From assembly GCA_964494505.1 (NCBI GenBank), contig CAZBRO010000006.1, positions 62,001 through 126,000 of the forward strand: a stretch of DNA of 64,000 nucleotides, given 5' to 3'. The position numbers were made by a program, and so were the translations under genes. The stretch is from CAIYRG01 sp964494505 (GTDB lineage Bacteria; Pseudomonadota; Alphaproteobacteria; Micropepsales; Micropepsaceae). A model generated the notes under the pieces. It was given only the letters and a program-made list of their open reading frames with translations. It was not told where the DNA came from and made no database searches. This document shows, piece after piece, positions 43,862 through 52,522 of this stretch; the first letter of the stretch is position 1; each line of letters begins with the position of its first letter.

Positions 43862-44707
43862 TCAGGCAAGCCCGAGCTGTTCGATTTTTTCGGCGATCAT
43901 CAAAAGATCACGCCAGGCCAAGCGCTTAGCAGCCGGTTGCCGGAGCAGGAAAGCGGGGTGAAGCGTGGGCATGACGGGAATGGCGCGCCCCAGATGCACG
44001 CTTTGATAGGTTTCCCAGCGCCCCCGCATCCGCATGATCCCTTCGGTTGATCCGAGCACATGGCGCACCGAAACCGCGCCCAGCAGGATCAAAAGCTGCG
44101 GATCGGCGAGTTCGATATGGCGGTGAAGAAAGGGGAGGCAGGCCGCGGCTTCCTCCGGCGAGGGTTCGCGGTTCTGCGGCGGCCGCCAATTCAGCACATT
44201 GGTGATGTAGACGTTGCTGCGGTCGCGGCCGATTGCCGCCAGCATACGGTCGAGCAGCTTGCCGGCGCGCCCGACGAAGGGAAGGCCCCGTTCGTCTTCG
44301 TCGCGGCCGGGGGCTTCCCCGATCAGCATGATACGCGCATCCGGCCTGCCGTCCGCGAAGACGGTATTCTTGGCGCCGCGCTTCAACTCGGCTAACCCAT
44401 CGAAATTCACCAGCGCCTGTTTCAGTTCGGCAAGCGTTGCGCAGCCCGCCGCAAGCGCGCGCGCGGCCCCGGCAGGTGTGGACAGCGATGGCGCTTCTGC
44501 CGCGGCAATTTTCTGACCCTCCGCTTGTGGGAGGGTTGAAGCGCGGGGGGGAGGTTCGGGGAGGGGAGAGGGTGCGGAAGGGCGTCCCTGTTGGGCAGGC
44601 GGGGCCCTGAACCGGTTCACCGGCGCTTCAAGAATGGCTTCGTCGGCGCCGGCTTCAACCAGCCAGGTGAGTGCTGCCAGGGTTTCTTCGCGCGTCGGAC
44701 TGGACAT
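43862..44707 (-). CDS. Family-4-like uracil-DNA glycosylase
   Basis: A 281-residue UDG. Catalytic motif 1 is GEAPGRDEDERGLPFVGRAG and motif 2 HPAFLLRQP. Canonical family 4 enzymes bind [4Fe-4S] through four Cys; here only two equivalents are seen, CATL near residue 88 and the Cys in EEAAACLPFL, while the usual KCRPP reads NWRPP. It may therefore lack the cluster. Residues about 44-64 (PSAPSPLPEPPPRASTLPQ region) are low-complexity and encoded by a palindromic repeat. It removes uracil from DNA. It is the first gene of a run with slt and moaB. Confidence 0.88.
   Translation of the reverse strand: MSSPTREETLAALTWLVEAGADEAILEAPVNRFRAPPAQQGRPSAPSPLPEPPPRASTLPQAEGQKIAAAEAPSLSTPAGAARALAAGCATLAELKQALVNFDGLAELKRGAKNTVFADGRPDARIMLIGEAPGRDEDERGLPFVGRAGKLLDRMLAAIGRDRSNVYITNVLNWRPPQNREPSPEEAAACLPFLHRHIELADPQLLILLGAVSVRHVLGSTEGIMRMRGRWETYQSVHLGRAIPVMPTLHPAFLLRQPAAKRLAWRDLLMIAEKIEQLGLA
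44514..44577. repeat. Palindromic repeat inside the UDG gene
   Basis: Perfect 7-bp stem ACCCTCC (44516-44522) with GGAGGGT (44530-44536), followed by G-rich segments with GGGGAGG units. It encodes the Pro-rich linker of the glycosylase in frame. Confidence 0.55.
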
Positions 44708-44794
44708 GGTGGAATGTTACGCGAATGGCACGCCCGCGCCAGTGTTGCGCGACCGGCATTGACCCCGCCAATAGCCTCAACCTAAGACCGGCGA

Positions 44795-46459
44795 ATGACC
44801 GATTCCCGCGAGAGCATGGAATTCGACGTGGTGGTTGTGGGCGCCGGGCCCGCCGGCCTTGCGGCTGCGATCCGCCTGAAGCAGTGCGCGGCCGCGGAAG
44901 GCCGCGACATCGCCGTTTGCGTGCTGGAAAAGGGGGCCGAAGTCGGCGCCCACATCCTCTCGGGTGCGGTGATCGATCCCATCGGACTGAATGCGCTCAT
45001 TCCGGATTGGAAGACGCGAGGCGCGCCCGTCGAAACGCCGGTCACCGACGACCTTTTCTATTTCCTCGGACCCGCCGGACACATCCGCGTCCCCCATCTC
45101 CTGATGCCGCCGCTGATGAGCAATCGCGGCAATTACATCGTCAGTCTCGGGCTCCTCTGCCGTTGGCTGGCGCAACAGGCCGAATCGCTGGGCGTCGAGA
45201 TTTATCCGGGCTTCGCTGCGGCTGATGCCGAATTCGGCGAACAGGGCCAGGTCACGGGCATCATCACCGGCGATCTCGGAGTGGCGCGCGATGGCCACCA
45301 TAAATCCAACTACACGCCGGGCATGGTCTTGCGCGGCAAATACACGCTGATCGCGGAAGGCGCGCGAGGTTCGCTCAGCAAGCAGCTCATCGCCCGTTAC
45401 CGCCTCGCGACAGGACGGGCGCCGCAAACCTACGGAATCGGCCTTAAGGAGCTATGGGAACTGCCGGAAGCCAATCACCGGCCCGGCCTCGTCATGCACA
45501 GCATGGGCTGGCCGCTCGACAATCACACCGGCGGGGGCTCGTTCATTTACCATTACGGCGCCAATCTCGCTGCGGTGGGGTTCGTCGTGCATCTCGATTA
45601 CCGCAACCCCTATCTCTCGCCCTTCGACGAATTCCAGCGCTTCAAGACCCATCCGGTGATCCGCCCGATGCTCGAGGGCGGCCGCCGCATCGCCTATGGC
45701 GCGCGCGCCATCACGGAGGGCGGCTTCCAGGCGGTGCCGAAGCTAGCCTTTCCGGGAGGTGCGCTGATCGGCTGCGCGGCGGGCTTCGTTAACGTGCCCC
45801 GAATCAAGGGGAGCCATAACGCGATCCTGTCCGGCATGATGGCGGCGGACGCCGCCTTCGAGGCCGTGACCGGGGGCCGCGCAGGCGACACGCTGACGGC
45901 CTATGAAGACGCCTACCGCGCCTCGTCCGTGTTCGGCGACTTGAAGCGGGTCCGCAATGTGAAGCCGCTATGGTCCCGTTACGGAACGGCCTTGGGCGTG
46001 CCGCTGGGTGCGCTCGACATGTGGACGAATCAGCTGTTCGGCTTCAGCCCGTTCGGCACGCTTTCTCCCAAGGGCCCGGATTACGCCCAGCTCGTCCCGG
46101 CAGCCCAGGCGAAGCCCATTGTCTATCCGAGGCCCGACGGCGTTGTCAGTTTCGACAAGCTGTCCTCGGTCTTCCTCTCCGGAACACGTCACGATGAGGA
46201 CGAGCCCATTCACCTGAAATTGAAAGATCCTGCCCTACCAATACAGGTGAATTTGCCTGTCTATGCGGAGCCGGCGCAGCGCTACTGCCCGGCCGGAGTG
46301 TTCGAAGTGGTAAATGGCGGCGAAGACGTCTCCCCACGTTTCGTCATCAATGCCGCCAACTGCGTTCACTGCAAGACTTGCGACATCAAGGACCCGGCGC
46401 AAAACATCACCTGGGTCCCTCCCGAAGGGGGCGATGGGCCGGCTTACGGGACGATGTAA
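44795..46459 (+). CDS. Electron transfer flavoprotein-ubiquinone oxidoreductase
   Basis: A 554-residue ETF-QO. The FAD fold is DVVVVGAGPAGLAAAIRLKQ and the C-terminal [4Fe-4S] ligands include NCVHCKTCDIKDPAQNI, preceded by a Cys in RYCPAGVFE. The quinone-binding region has SFIYHYGANLAAVGFV. It passes electrons from ETF, and so from acyl-CoA and amino-acid dehydrogenases, to ubiquinone at the inner membrane. No etfAB genes are adjacent. It is divergent from the UDG gene, with 87 bases between them. Confidence 0.95.
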   Translation: MTDSRESMEFDVVVVGAGPAGLAAAIRLKQCAAAEGRDIAVCVLEKGAEVGAHILSGAVIDPIGLNALIPDWKTRGAPVETPVTDDLFYFLGPAGHIRVPHLLMPPLMSNRGNYIVSLGLLCRWLAQQAESLGVEIYPGFAAADAEFGEQGQVTGIITGDLGVARDGHHKSNYTPGMVLRGKYTLIAEGARGSLSKQLIARYRLATGRAPQTYGIGLKELWELPEANHRPGLVMHSMGWPLDNHTGGGSFIYHYGANLAAVGFVVHLDYRNPYLSPFDEFQRFKTHPVIRPMLEGGRRIAYGARAITEGGFQAVPKLAFPGGALIGCAAGFVNVPRIKGSHNAILSGMMAADAAFEAVTGGRAGDTLTAYEDAYRASSVFGDLKRVRNVKPLWSRYGTALGVPLGALDMWTNQLFGFSPFGTLSPKGPDYAQLVPAAQAKPIVYPRPDGVVSFDKLSSVFLSGTRHDEDEPIHLKLKDPALPIQVNLPVYAEPAQRYCPAGVFEVVNGGEDVSPRFVINAANCVHCKTCDIKDPAQNITWVPPEGGDGPAYGTM

Positions 46460-46525
46460 GGACTCCATGTGACGGGCCGGACAATTCCGGTTATGATTTT
46501 CGCCCGTCGAGAGGAAGGCAAAGCG

Positions 46526-48253
46526 GTGAAGCTCAGGAAAACTTTGACTCTGGCATCCAGTCTCGCCGCGCTGTCGCTTGCGGCTTGCGCCGGCATGACG
46601 CCCATGGGCACTTCCTCGATGTCGGCCAAGGCGCCGGAAGCGCCACCGCAAAGCGTCTCTATGGCGGGCACGTATCTGGCGGCCAATTTCGCCGCTGCCC
46701 AGGGCGATGTGCGCGCGGCCACCGGCTACTACGCCAACTCGCTCAAGGACGATCCTGAGAATGCCGATTTGCTGGAGCGCACCTTCCTGTTCGCGGCCGA
46801 AGGCGGCGACATCGATCAGGCCCTAACCCTCACCGACCGGGTCATCATGCAGGACCCGAACAACCGGCCTGCGCATCTGGTTCGCGAAGTCGGCGCGCTG
46901 GTCAAAAAAGACTACCCCGCGGTCATCAAGGATGTGTCCGAACCCGCCAATGGCTTGTTCGCGACCCTGACCAATAAAGTCACCGAAGCCTGGGCGCGCG
47001 TGGGCGCTCACGATATCGACGGCGCGTTGATGGCGCTCGATTCGCTCTCGAACCAGCGCGGCGTCGATGGCTTGCGGCTGATGCACAGCGCGCTGATCCT
47101 GGAATATGCGGGCCGGGACAAGGAAGCGGAGGATACCTACAAGCAGGCCGTGACCGTGATGGGCACCGGACCGCGCGCGTCCGATGCCTATGGGCGCTTC
47201 CTGTCCCGCCATGGCCGCATCGACGAAGCCCGCGCCCTCTACGAACGTTCCGCGCGAGAAAATCCCGGCAATCCCGTGCCCGTCTGGGCGCTGCTCGATC
47301 TCGCCGCCAAGAAGACGCCGAAGCCGCTGGTCACTGCGCCGACCGACGGTGTGGCGGAAGCCTTGTTCGGCATTGCCGCTTCGCTCAACGACCAGAGAAG
47401 CGCGGACGTTGCGATCCTCTATCTCAACCTCACGCTCTACATGCGGCCGGATTTCGACCTCGCCAAGGTGCTGCTCGCCAACCGCTATGAGCAGATGCAG
47501 AAGTTCGAGATGGCCAATGCGCTCTATGGGAAGATCGCGAAGGAATCGCCCTATTACGGCATGACCCAGGTGCAGGCGGCGATCAATGACGGCCGCATGG
47601 GCCAGAACGAAGCCGGGATCGTCAAGCTGCGCGCGCTTTCGGCGATGCTGCCGCAGGAAACCGACATCTGGACGGCGCTCGGCGATTTGCTGCGCGGCGC
47701 GGATCACTATGCGGACGCGGCAACCGCTTACGACAAGGCGATTGCAGGAATTCCGCCCGGCGACCGGCGCCTGACGGGGTTATTCTACGCGCGCGGCGTG
47801 TCGCTCGAACGCTCCAACCGGTGGGACGCGGCGGAAAAGGATTTCCAGGCGGCGTTGAAGCTGAACCCCGAGCGCGCCGATGTTCTGAACTATCTCGGCT
47901 ATAGCTGGGTGGACAAAGGCGAGCATCTCGACGAAGCCGTCGGCATGCTCGAAAAGGCCCGCGCGCTGCGCCCGCTCGATGGGTTCATCGCCGATTCCTG
48001 CGGTTGGGCCTATTACCGGCTTGGCCGCTACAACGATGCCGCCCGCACTTTGGAGGAGGCGGTGCAGCTCGCGCCGGCCGCCCCCGACGTGAACGATCAT
48101 CTGGGCGACGCCTATTGGCGGGTGGGTAGGCGGATCGATGCGCGCTTCCAGTGGCAGCACGCACTCCAACTCGATCCCGCCGCGAAGACCAAGACGATCA
48201 TCGAGCGCAAGCTGCAATTCGGCCTGGACGCGGTTTCCGCCTCCGGCTCGTGA
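46526..48253 (+). CDS. TPR-repeat lipoprotein
   Basis: A 575-residue exported lipoprotein. The GTG at 46526 has a GAGGAAGG site and gives a signal peptide with lipobox SLAAC near residue 24. The rest is a string of tetratricopeptide repeats (for example AYGRFLSRHGRIDEARALYE; WDAAEKDFQAALKLNPERAD; YYRLGRYNDAARTLEEAVQL). It is probably a periplasmic or outer-membrane scaffold. Its stop overlaps the ispE start (GTGA). The exact role is unknown; it recurs next to ETF-QO and ispE in other alphaproteobacteria as far as I know. Confidence 0.85.
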   Translation: MKLRKTLTLASSLAALSLAACAGMTPMGTSSMSAKAPEAPPQSVSMAGTYLAANFAAAQGDVRAATGYYANSLKDDPENADLLERTFLFAAEGGDIDQALTLTDRVIMQDPNNRPAHLVREVGALVKKDYPAVIKDVSEPANGLFATLTNKVTEAWARVGAHDIDGALMALDSLSNQRGVDGLRLMHSALILEYAGRDKEAEDTYKQAVTVMGTGPRASDAYGRFLSRHGRIDEARALYERSARENPGNPVPVWALLDLAAKKTPKPLVTAPTDGVAEALFGIAASLNDQRSADVAILYLNLTLYMRPDFDLAKVLLANRYEQMQKFEMANALYGKIAKESPYYGMTQVQAAINDGRMGQNEAGIVKLRALSAMLPQETDIWTALGDLLRGADHYADAATAYDKAIAGIPPGDRRLTGLFYARGVSLERSNRWDAAEKDFQAALKLNPERADVLNYLGYSWVDKGEHLDEAVGMLEKARALRPLDGFIADSCGWAYYRLGRYNDAARTLEEAVQLAPAAPDVNDHLGDAYWRVGRRIDARFQWQHALQLDPAAKTKTIIERKLQFGLDAVSASGS

Positions 48254-49143
48254 GGCCGGGCACCGTAAGCGTCTTCGCGCCGGCGAAGATCAATCTCTTC
48301 CTGCATGTCGGCGAGAGGCGCGATGACGGCTATCATGCGCTGGAAAGCCTCGTGGTGTTCGCCGAAGCCGGTGACCGGCTGACAATATCGCCGGCGGAAG
48401 ATATTTCCCTCGCCCTCGCCGGACGGTTCGCAGCCTCGCTCGCGGACGAGCCGGACAATCTGGTGCTGACAGCCGCTCGCGCCCTTGCTCTCTCGGCGAG
48501 CGCCGGCGCACGCATCACGCTCGAAAAGAACCTCCCGGTCGCTTCGGGCATCGGCGGCGGTTCGGCCGACGCGGCCGCGGCGCTCCGCGGGCTCAACGCG
48601 TACTGGGGCCTCGAGCGCTCCGAAGCCGATTTGCTCGGGCTTGCTGCAAGTCTTGGCTCCGATGTTCCCGCGTGCCTGCTGTCGCGCCCTTGCTGGATGG
48701 AAGGCCGGGGAGAACGCGTGACGCCGCTCGAACCATTGCCGTCTTTTCCGCTCATCCTGGTCAATCCCGGCATAGCGGTGCCGACTGGGCCCGTCTTCGC
48801 CGAACTGAACCTGCGGACGGGCATTGGCGCCATGCACCCTCCGGGCAAGATCGAAACCGTATGGGACCTTGTCGCCTATCTTGCTCATGCGGAGAACGAT
48901 CTGGAAGCGCCCGCCTGCCGCATCGCTCCGGTGATTGACGATGTGGTTCTGGCGCTCGACCGCGAGCCCGGCTGCGTGCTGGCGCAAATGTCCGGCAGTG
49001 GCGCGACCTGCTTTGGTCTGTTCGAACAGGAGCAATTCGCGCTGGGCGCCGCCGAACGGATCGCAGAGGATCATCCCGATTGGTGGGTGCGGCTGACCCG
49101 TATCGCCGGCCCGGACATTGGGCGAATAGCGAAAAGCGAATAG
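48250..49143 (+). CDS. ispE: 4-diphosphocytidyl-2-C-methyl-D-erythritol kinase
   Basis: A 297-residue GHMP kinase. The substrate loop is APAKINLFLHVGERRDDGYH, the ATP-binding motif ASGIGGGSADAAAALRGL and the third motif MSGSGATCFGLF. It phosphorylates CDP-ME in the non-mevalonate isoprenoid pathway. It starts at a GTG overlapping the TPR gene's stop. The convergent gene makes polyprenyl diphosphate from products of this pathway. Its last codons lie in an 11-base direct repeat (GCGAATAGCGA). Confidence 0.95.
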   Translation: MRPGTVSVFAPAKINLFLHVGERRDDGYHALESLVVFAEAGDRLTISPAEDISLALAGRFAASLADEPDNLVLTAARALALSASAGARITLEKNLPVASGIGGGSADAAAALRGLNAYWGLERSEADLLGLAASLGSDVPACLLSRPCWMEGRGERVTPLEPLPSFPLILVNPGIAVPTGPVFAELNLRTGIGAMHPPGKIETVWDLVAYLAHAENDLEAPACRIAPVIDDVVLALDREPGCVLAQMSGSGATCFGLFEQEQFALGAAERIAEDHPDWWVRLTRIAGPDIGRIAKSE

Positions 49144-49157
49144 CGAGTACTATTCGC
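49122..49157. repeat. GCGAATAGCGA repeat and hairpin between ispE and the prenyl synthase
   Basis: GCGAATAGCGA occurs at 49122-49132 and 49136-49146. The second copy forms a perfect 8-bp hairpin GCGAATAG/CTATTCGC (49136-49143 and 49150-49157) with loop CGAGTA. It includes the ispE stop codon and lies between convergent genes, so it may act as a two-way terminator although no T run follows. Confidence 0.5.
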
Positions 49158-49168
49158 CATTCGCGACT

Positions 49169-50221
49169 TCAGTATGCTCGTTCGACCACGAAATCGGCGA
49201 TCTCGGCGAGCGCCGATTTGATCGCGCTTTCCGCGCAAACGCCGAGCGCGTCGCGTGCCGCCCGGGCATAGATCCGCGCCCGTTCGATGGTTTCGCCCAA
49301 GGCCCCGCCGCGTTCGAGGAACTCGATGGCGCGCGAGAGGTCGCCTTCTTCCTGGATGCCGACCTCGATGGTCTTTTTCCAGAAGCGCCGCTCCTCCTCG
49401 CTCGCCTGGCGAAGCGACAGGATCACCGGCAGCGTCATCTTGGATTCGCGGAAATCGTCGCCCACCGATTTCCCCATCACGGCTTGGCGGCCGGAATAAT
49501 CCAGCGCGTCGTCCACCAGCTGAAACGCAATGCCGAGATTTCGCCCGTAATCGCGAAGCGCGTCCGAATGGACTCGTTCCACGCCCGCCGTCATGGCGCC
49601 CGCTTCGGCCGCCGCCGAGAACAAGGCCGCGGTCTTGGCCGTTATCACCTTGAGATAATCGGCTTCGGGGATGGCGAGGTTCTTGGCCGATTTCAGCTGC
49701 ATGACTTCGCCTTCCGCAATCACGCAGGATGCGTTGGAAAGCACGCTGAGGACGCCCGGCATTCCGGTTTCCACCATCAGCTGGAAGGCGCGGCTGAAGA
49801 GAAAATCCCCCACCAGGATCGAGGGCTTGTTCCCCCACAGCACGTTGGCGGCGGGCCGTCCGCGCCGAAGCACGCTTTCGTCCACCACATCGTCGTGCAG
49901 GAGGGTGGCGGTGTGGATGAATTCGACCGCCGCGGCGAGCTTCACATGGGCATCGCCGGAATAGCCATATTGCCGCGCGGCGGCGAGCGTAATCAGGGGC
50001 CGCAAGCGCTTGCCCCCGGAATCGACCAGATGCTGGCCCAATTGCGGAATCAAGGCGACCTCGCTCAGCATCCGGGAGTGGATCGCCGCATCGACCGCGC
50101 CAAGGTCGTCGCCCATCAGGGATGCCAGCCGCTCCACCGGGTTGACGCTGGATGGAAGGGAAGCGGTTTCCCGCGTATTGGTGCTCATGCTCGGCTTGCC
50201 GCCTGTTTTCGTCTCAGCCAT
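49169..50221 (-). CDS. ispB: Long-chain polyprenyl diphosphate synthase
   Basis: A 350-residue trans-prenyltransferase. The first Asp-rich motif is LLHDDVVDESVLRRG and the second is LVDDALDYSG; GGKRLRPLI is the isopentenyl diphosphate site. Such enzymes make the octaprenyl to decaprenyl tail of ubiquinone. An N-terminal extension of about 25 residues precedes the fold; the ATG at 50188 is an alternative. Chain length cannot be told from sequence alone here. Confidence 0.93.
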   Translation of the reverse strand: MAETKTGGKPSMSTNTRETASLPSSVNPVERLASLMGDDLGAVDAAIHSRMLSEVALIPQLGQHLVDSGGKRLRPLITLAAARQYGYSGDAHVKLAAAVEFIHTATLLHDDVVDESVLRRGRPAANVLWGNKPSILVGDFLFSRAFQLMVETGMPGVLSVLSNASCVIAEGEVMQLKSAKNLAIPEADYLKVITAKTAALFSAAAEAGAMTAGVERVHSDALRDYGRNLGIAFQLVDDALDYSGRQAVMGKSVGDDFRESKMTLPVILSLRQASEEERRFWKKTIEVGIQEEGDLSRAIEFLERGGALGETIERARIYARAARDALGVCAESAIKSALAEIADFVVERAY

Positions 50222-50295
50222 TAGGTAAAGCGGAAAAACCGGGTCAAGGAAAGTTCACAAAAGGGTGCACAAGCCGCACCCCGATATTGGCGGCC

Positions 50296-50511
50296 ATGAA
50301 AGAACTCCTGCGCAGCAACAATTTCGTCTACCTCTCCTTCGCCGAAGCGGTACTCAAGGAGGCGGGCGTCGCCGTGCTCGTCTTCGACAGCCATATGAGC
50401 GTGATGGAGGGGAGCCTCGGCGTGCTGCCTCGCCGGCTGATGGTGGCGGACGATGATTTCGCGCGCGCCAGGAAAATTCTCGCCGACGCCGAGCCCCCGG
50501 CAAAGGAGTGA
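50296..50511 (+). CDS. DUF2007 small protein
   Basis: A 71-residue DUF2007 protein: MKELLRSNNFVYLSFAEAVL, then AGVAVLVFDSHMSVMEGSLG and RRLMVADDDFARARKIL. The fold resembles a signal-transducing PII-like ferredoxin fold; function unknown. It overlaps the methyltransferase start by four bases (GTGA) and is probably translationally coupled to it. Confidence 0.88.
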   Translation: MKELLRSNNFVYLSFAEAVLKEAGVAVLVFDSHMSVMEGSLGVLPRRLMVADDDFARARKILADAEPPAKE

Positions 50512-51248
50512 GCGGCGAGGTCACGCTCGATGGGTTTCTGGGCGGGCGTCTGACGATTGCACAGCCCAAGCGCGGGTTCAGGTCCGGTCACGACACGGTG
50601 CTCCTGGCGGCCGCCGTACCGGCAATCGCCGGGGCACGGGTGCTGGAACTCGGGTCCGGAGCGGGAGTGGCGGGCCTCTGCCTTGCCGCGCGCGTGCCGG
50701 GCGTGGATGTGCTGGGAATCGAGATCGATCCGGAGCTGGTTCGGCTGGCGGCCGGGAACGCCGCCCGCAACGCCCTGCCGGATCGCGTGCGCTTCGCATG
50801 CGGCGACGCCCTCGCCCTGAGCTTGCCGAAGGTTGACCACGCCGATGGATTTGACCACGTCTTCTTCAACCCGCCATTCCATCCGGAAACCGGCCAGGAA
50901 TCCCCGAATGCCGCGAAAACCAGGGCCACGCTGGACAAGGACGCCGCCGTGCGCGGCTGGACGCGCGCGGCTCTTGCATCGGCCAAAAGCGGAGGCACCG
51001 TGACCGCCATCCTTCGCGCCGACAGGGCCCAGGACATGCTGGCCGCCGCCGAGGGGCATGGGGCCGTCCTGATCCCGCTGTTCCCCCATGCGGGCGAAAT
51101 CCCCAAGCGCGCCATCGTCCAACTTATGAAGGATGCGGCTTCGGGTTTGCGCGCCGCGAGCGGCCTCGTCCTGCACGAGCCGGACGGGCGGAACACGGAT
51201 GCCGCCGAAGCCGTTCTTCGTCACGGGGCGGCACTGAGGCTCGATTGA
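50508..51248 (+). CDS. TrmN6-like tRNA/N-methyltransferase
   Basis: A 246-residue class I methyltransferase. The SAM motif is RVLELGSGAGVAGLCLAAR, the acidic loop GIEIDPELVRLA and the amino-methyltransferase motif NPPFHP. The layout matches the YfiC/TrmN6 group, which methylates adenine 37 of valine tRNA, though the substrate here is inferred. It begins at a GTG overlapping DUF2007 and ends in an overlap with the SemiSWEET gene (TTGA). Confidence 0.87.
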   Translation: MSGEVTLDGFLGGRLTIAQPKRGFRSGHDTVLLAAAVPAIAGARVLELGSGAGVAGLCLAARVPGVDVLGIEIDPELVRLAAGNAARNALPDRVRFACGDALALSLPKVDHADGFDHVFFNPPFHPETGQESPNAAKTRATLDKDAAVRGWTRAALASAKSGGTVTAILRADRAQDMLAAAEGHGAVLIPLFPHAGEIPKRAIVQLMKDAASGLRAASGLVLHEPDGRNTDAAEAVLRHGAALRLD

Positions 51249-51520
51249 ACTCACTGACCGATGCCATCGGATGGACGGCCGCCGCCATTCTGCTTCTGAC
51301 GCTAGGGCGGCAGGTCTACACCCAATGGCGGGACCGTACGTCAAAAGGCGTCTCGCGCTGGCTGTTCGTCGGCCAATGCGGGGCGTCTATAGGCTTCGTT
51401 GTCTATTCGTGGCTGCTGTCGAACTGGGTCTTCGTCGTCACCAACGCGCTGATCCTCTTAACCGCGGTCACCGGCGAGATCATCTTCCTGCGCAACCGCA
51501 GAGCCAAACCCCGTGCTTGA
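51245..51520 (+). CDS. SemiSWEET-like PQ-loop transporter
   Basis: A 91-residue membrane protein with three hydrophobic segments: GWTAAAILLLTLGRQVYTQW, WLFVGQCGASIGFVVYSWLL and VFVVTNALILLTAVTGEIIF. The TLGRQ...SKGVSRW pattern fits the half-size SWEET (PQ-loop) family, which works as dimers that carry sugars. It starts at a TTG overlapping the previous stop. The next gene, glyQ, starts about 50 bases later. Confidence 0.82.
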   Translation: MNSLTDAIGWTAAAILLLTLGRQVYTQWRDRTSKGVSRWLFVGQCGASIGFVVYSWLLSNWVFVVTNALILLTAVTGEIIFLRNRRAKPRA

Positions 51521-51572
51521 CCGCCCGCCGCGGCCACGGCTATCTGCGCCAGACCCCGCGCACGAGCCTCCC

Positions 51573-52463
51573 TTGCCCGACAGCCCCTTATCGACCGCCA
51601 CGTTCCAGGGCCTGATCCTGACGCTGCAGAATTTCTGGGCCCGGCAGGGCTGCCTGATCCTGCAGCCTTACGACATGGAGGTGGGGGCGGGGACCTCGCA
51701 TCCTGCGACCACCTTGCGCGCGCTCGGACCGAAACCGTGGCGCGCGGCCTATGTGCAGCCCTCGCGCCGGCCCAAGGACGGCCGTTATGGCGAGAACCCG
51801 AACCGGCTGCAGCATTATTACCAGTACCAGGTGATCCTGAAGCCTTCGCCTAATGACGTGCAGGAGATCTATCTCGAAAGTCTGAAGACGCTCGGCATCG
51901 ATTCCAAACGCCACGACATCCGCTTTGTCGAGGACGATTGGGAGAATCCCACGCTCGGCGCTTGGGGCCTGGGCTGGGAAGTCTGGTGCGACGGCATGGA
52001 GGTGACGCAGTTCACCTATTTCCAGCAGGTCGGCGGCTTCGACTGCGCGCCGGTGTCGGCGGAAATCACCTACGGCCTCGAACGGCTCGCGATGTATGTG
52101 CAGGGGGTCGAGAACGTCTACGACCTGAAGTTCAACGAGCACTTCCTCTACGGCGAAGTGTTCCATCAGAACGAGATCGAATATTCGAAATACAATTTCG
52201 AACATTCGACCACGGAGATCCTGTTCCGGCATTTCGCCGATGCCGAAATCGAGTGCAAGAATTTGCTCGGCGCCGGGCTTGCGCTGCCGGCCTACGACCA
52301 GTGCCTGAAGGCGAGCCACAATTTCAATCTTCTGGACGCGCGGGGTGTGATTAGCGTGACCGAGCGTGCGGCCTATATCGGCCGTGTACGGACGCTCGCG
52401 AAAGCCTGTTGCGAAGCCTGGCTCGCCAGCGGCCAGGGCGACTACAGCCCGAGGCGGCCATGA
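51573..52463 (+). CDS. glyQ: Glycyl-tRNA synthetase alpha subunit
   Basis: A 296-residue alpha subunit. Class II motifs are present: FQGLILTLQNFWARQGCLIL, QPYDMEVGAGTSHPATTLRA, YVQPSRRPKDGRYGENPNRL, WEVWCDGMEVTQFTYFQQVG and GLERLAMYVQGV. With GlyS it charges tRNA-Gly. The TTG at 51573 fits the family start; the GTG at 51513 that overlaps the SemiSWEET stop would add 20 Pro-rich residues. glyS follows after 59 bases that contain a palindromic remnant. Confidence 0.95.
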   Translation: MPDSPLSTATFQGLILTLQNFWARQGCLILQPYDMEVGAGTSHPATTLRALGPKPWRAAYVQPSRRPKDGRYGENPNRLQHYYQYQVILKPSPNDVQEIYLESLKTLGIDSKRHDIRFVEDDWENPTLGAWGLGWEVWCDGMEVTQFTYFQQVGGFDCAPVSAEITYGLERLAMYVQGVENVYDLKFNEHFLYGEVFHQNEIEYSKYNFEHSTTEILFRHFADAEIECKNLLGAGLALPAYDQCLKASHNFNLLDARGVISVTERAAYIGRVRTLAKACCEAWLASGQGDYSPRRP

Positions 52464-52522
52464 CGATGCGTGGGCTCAAAATCTTCTTCCACCTTCCCCT
52501 TGAGGGAGGGTAGGAGTGCAGC
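52464..52522. repeat. Palindromic element remnant in the glyQ-glyS gap
   Basis: The gap holds CCACCTTCCCC-TTGA-GGGAGGGT, an imperfect hairpin of the same Pro/Gly-rich repeat style as those inside glyS and the UDG gene. The glyS ribosome site (TAGGAG) lies at its end, so the element is part of the glyS leader. Confidence 0.4.
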
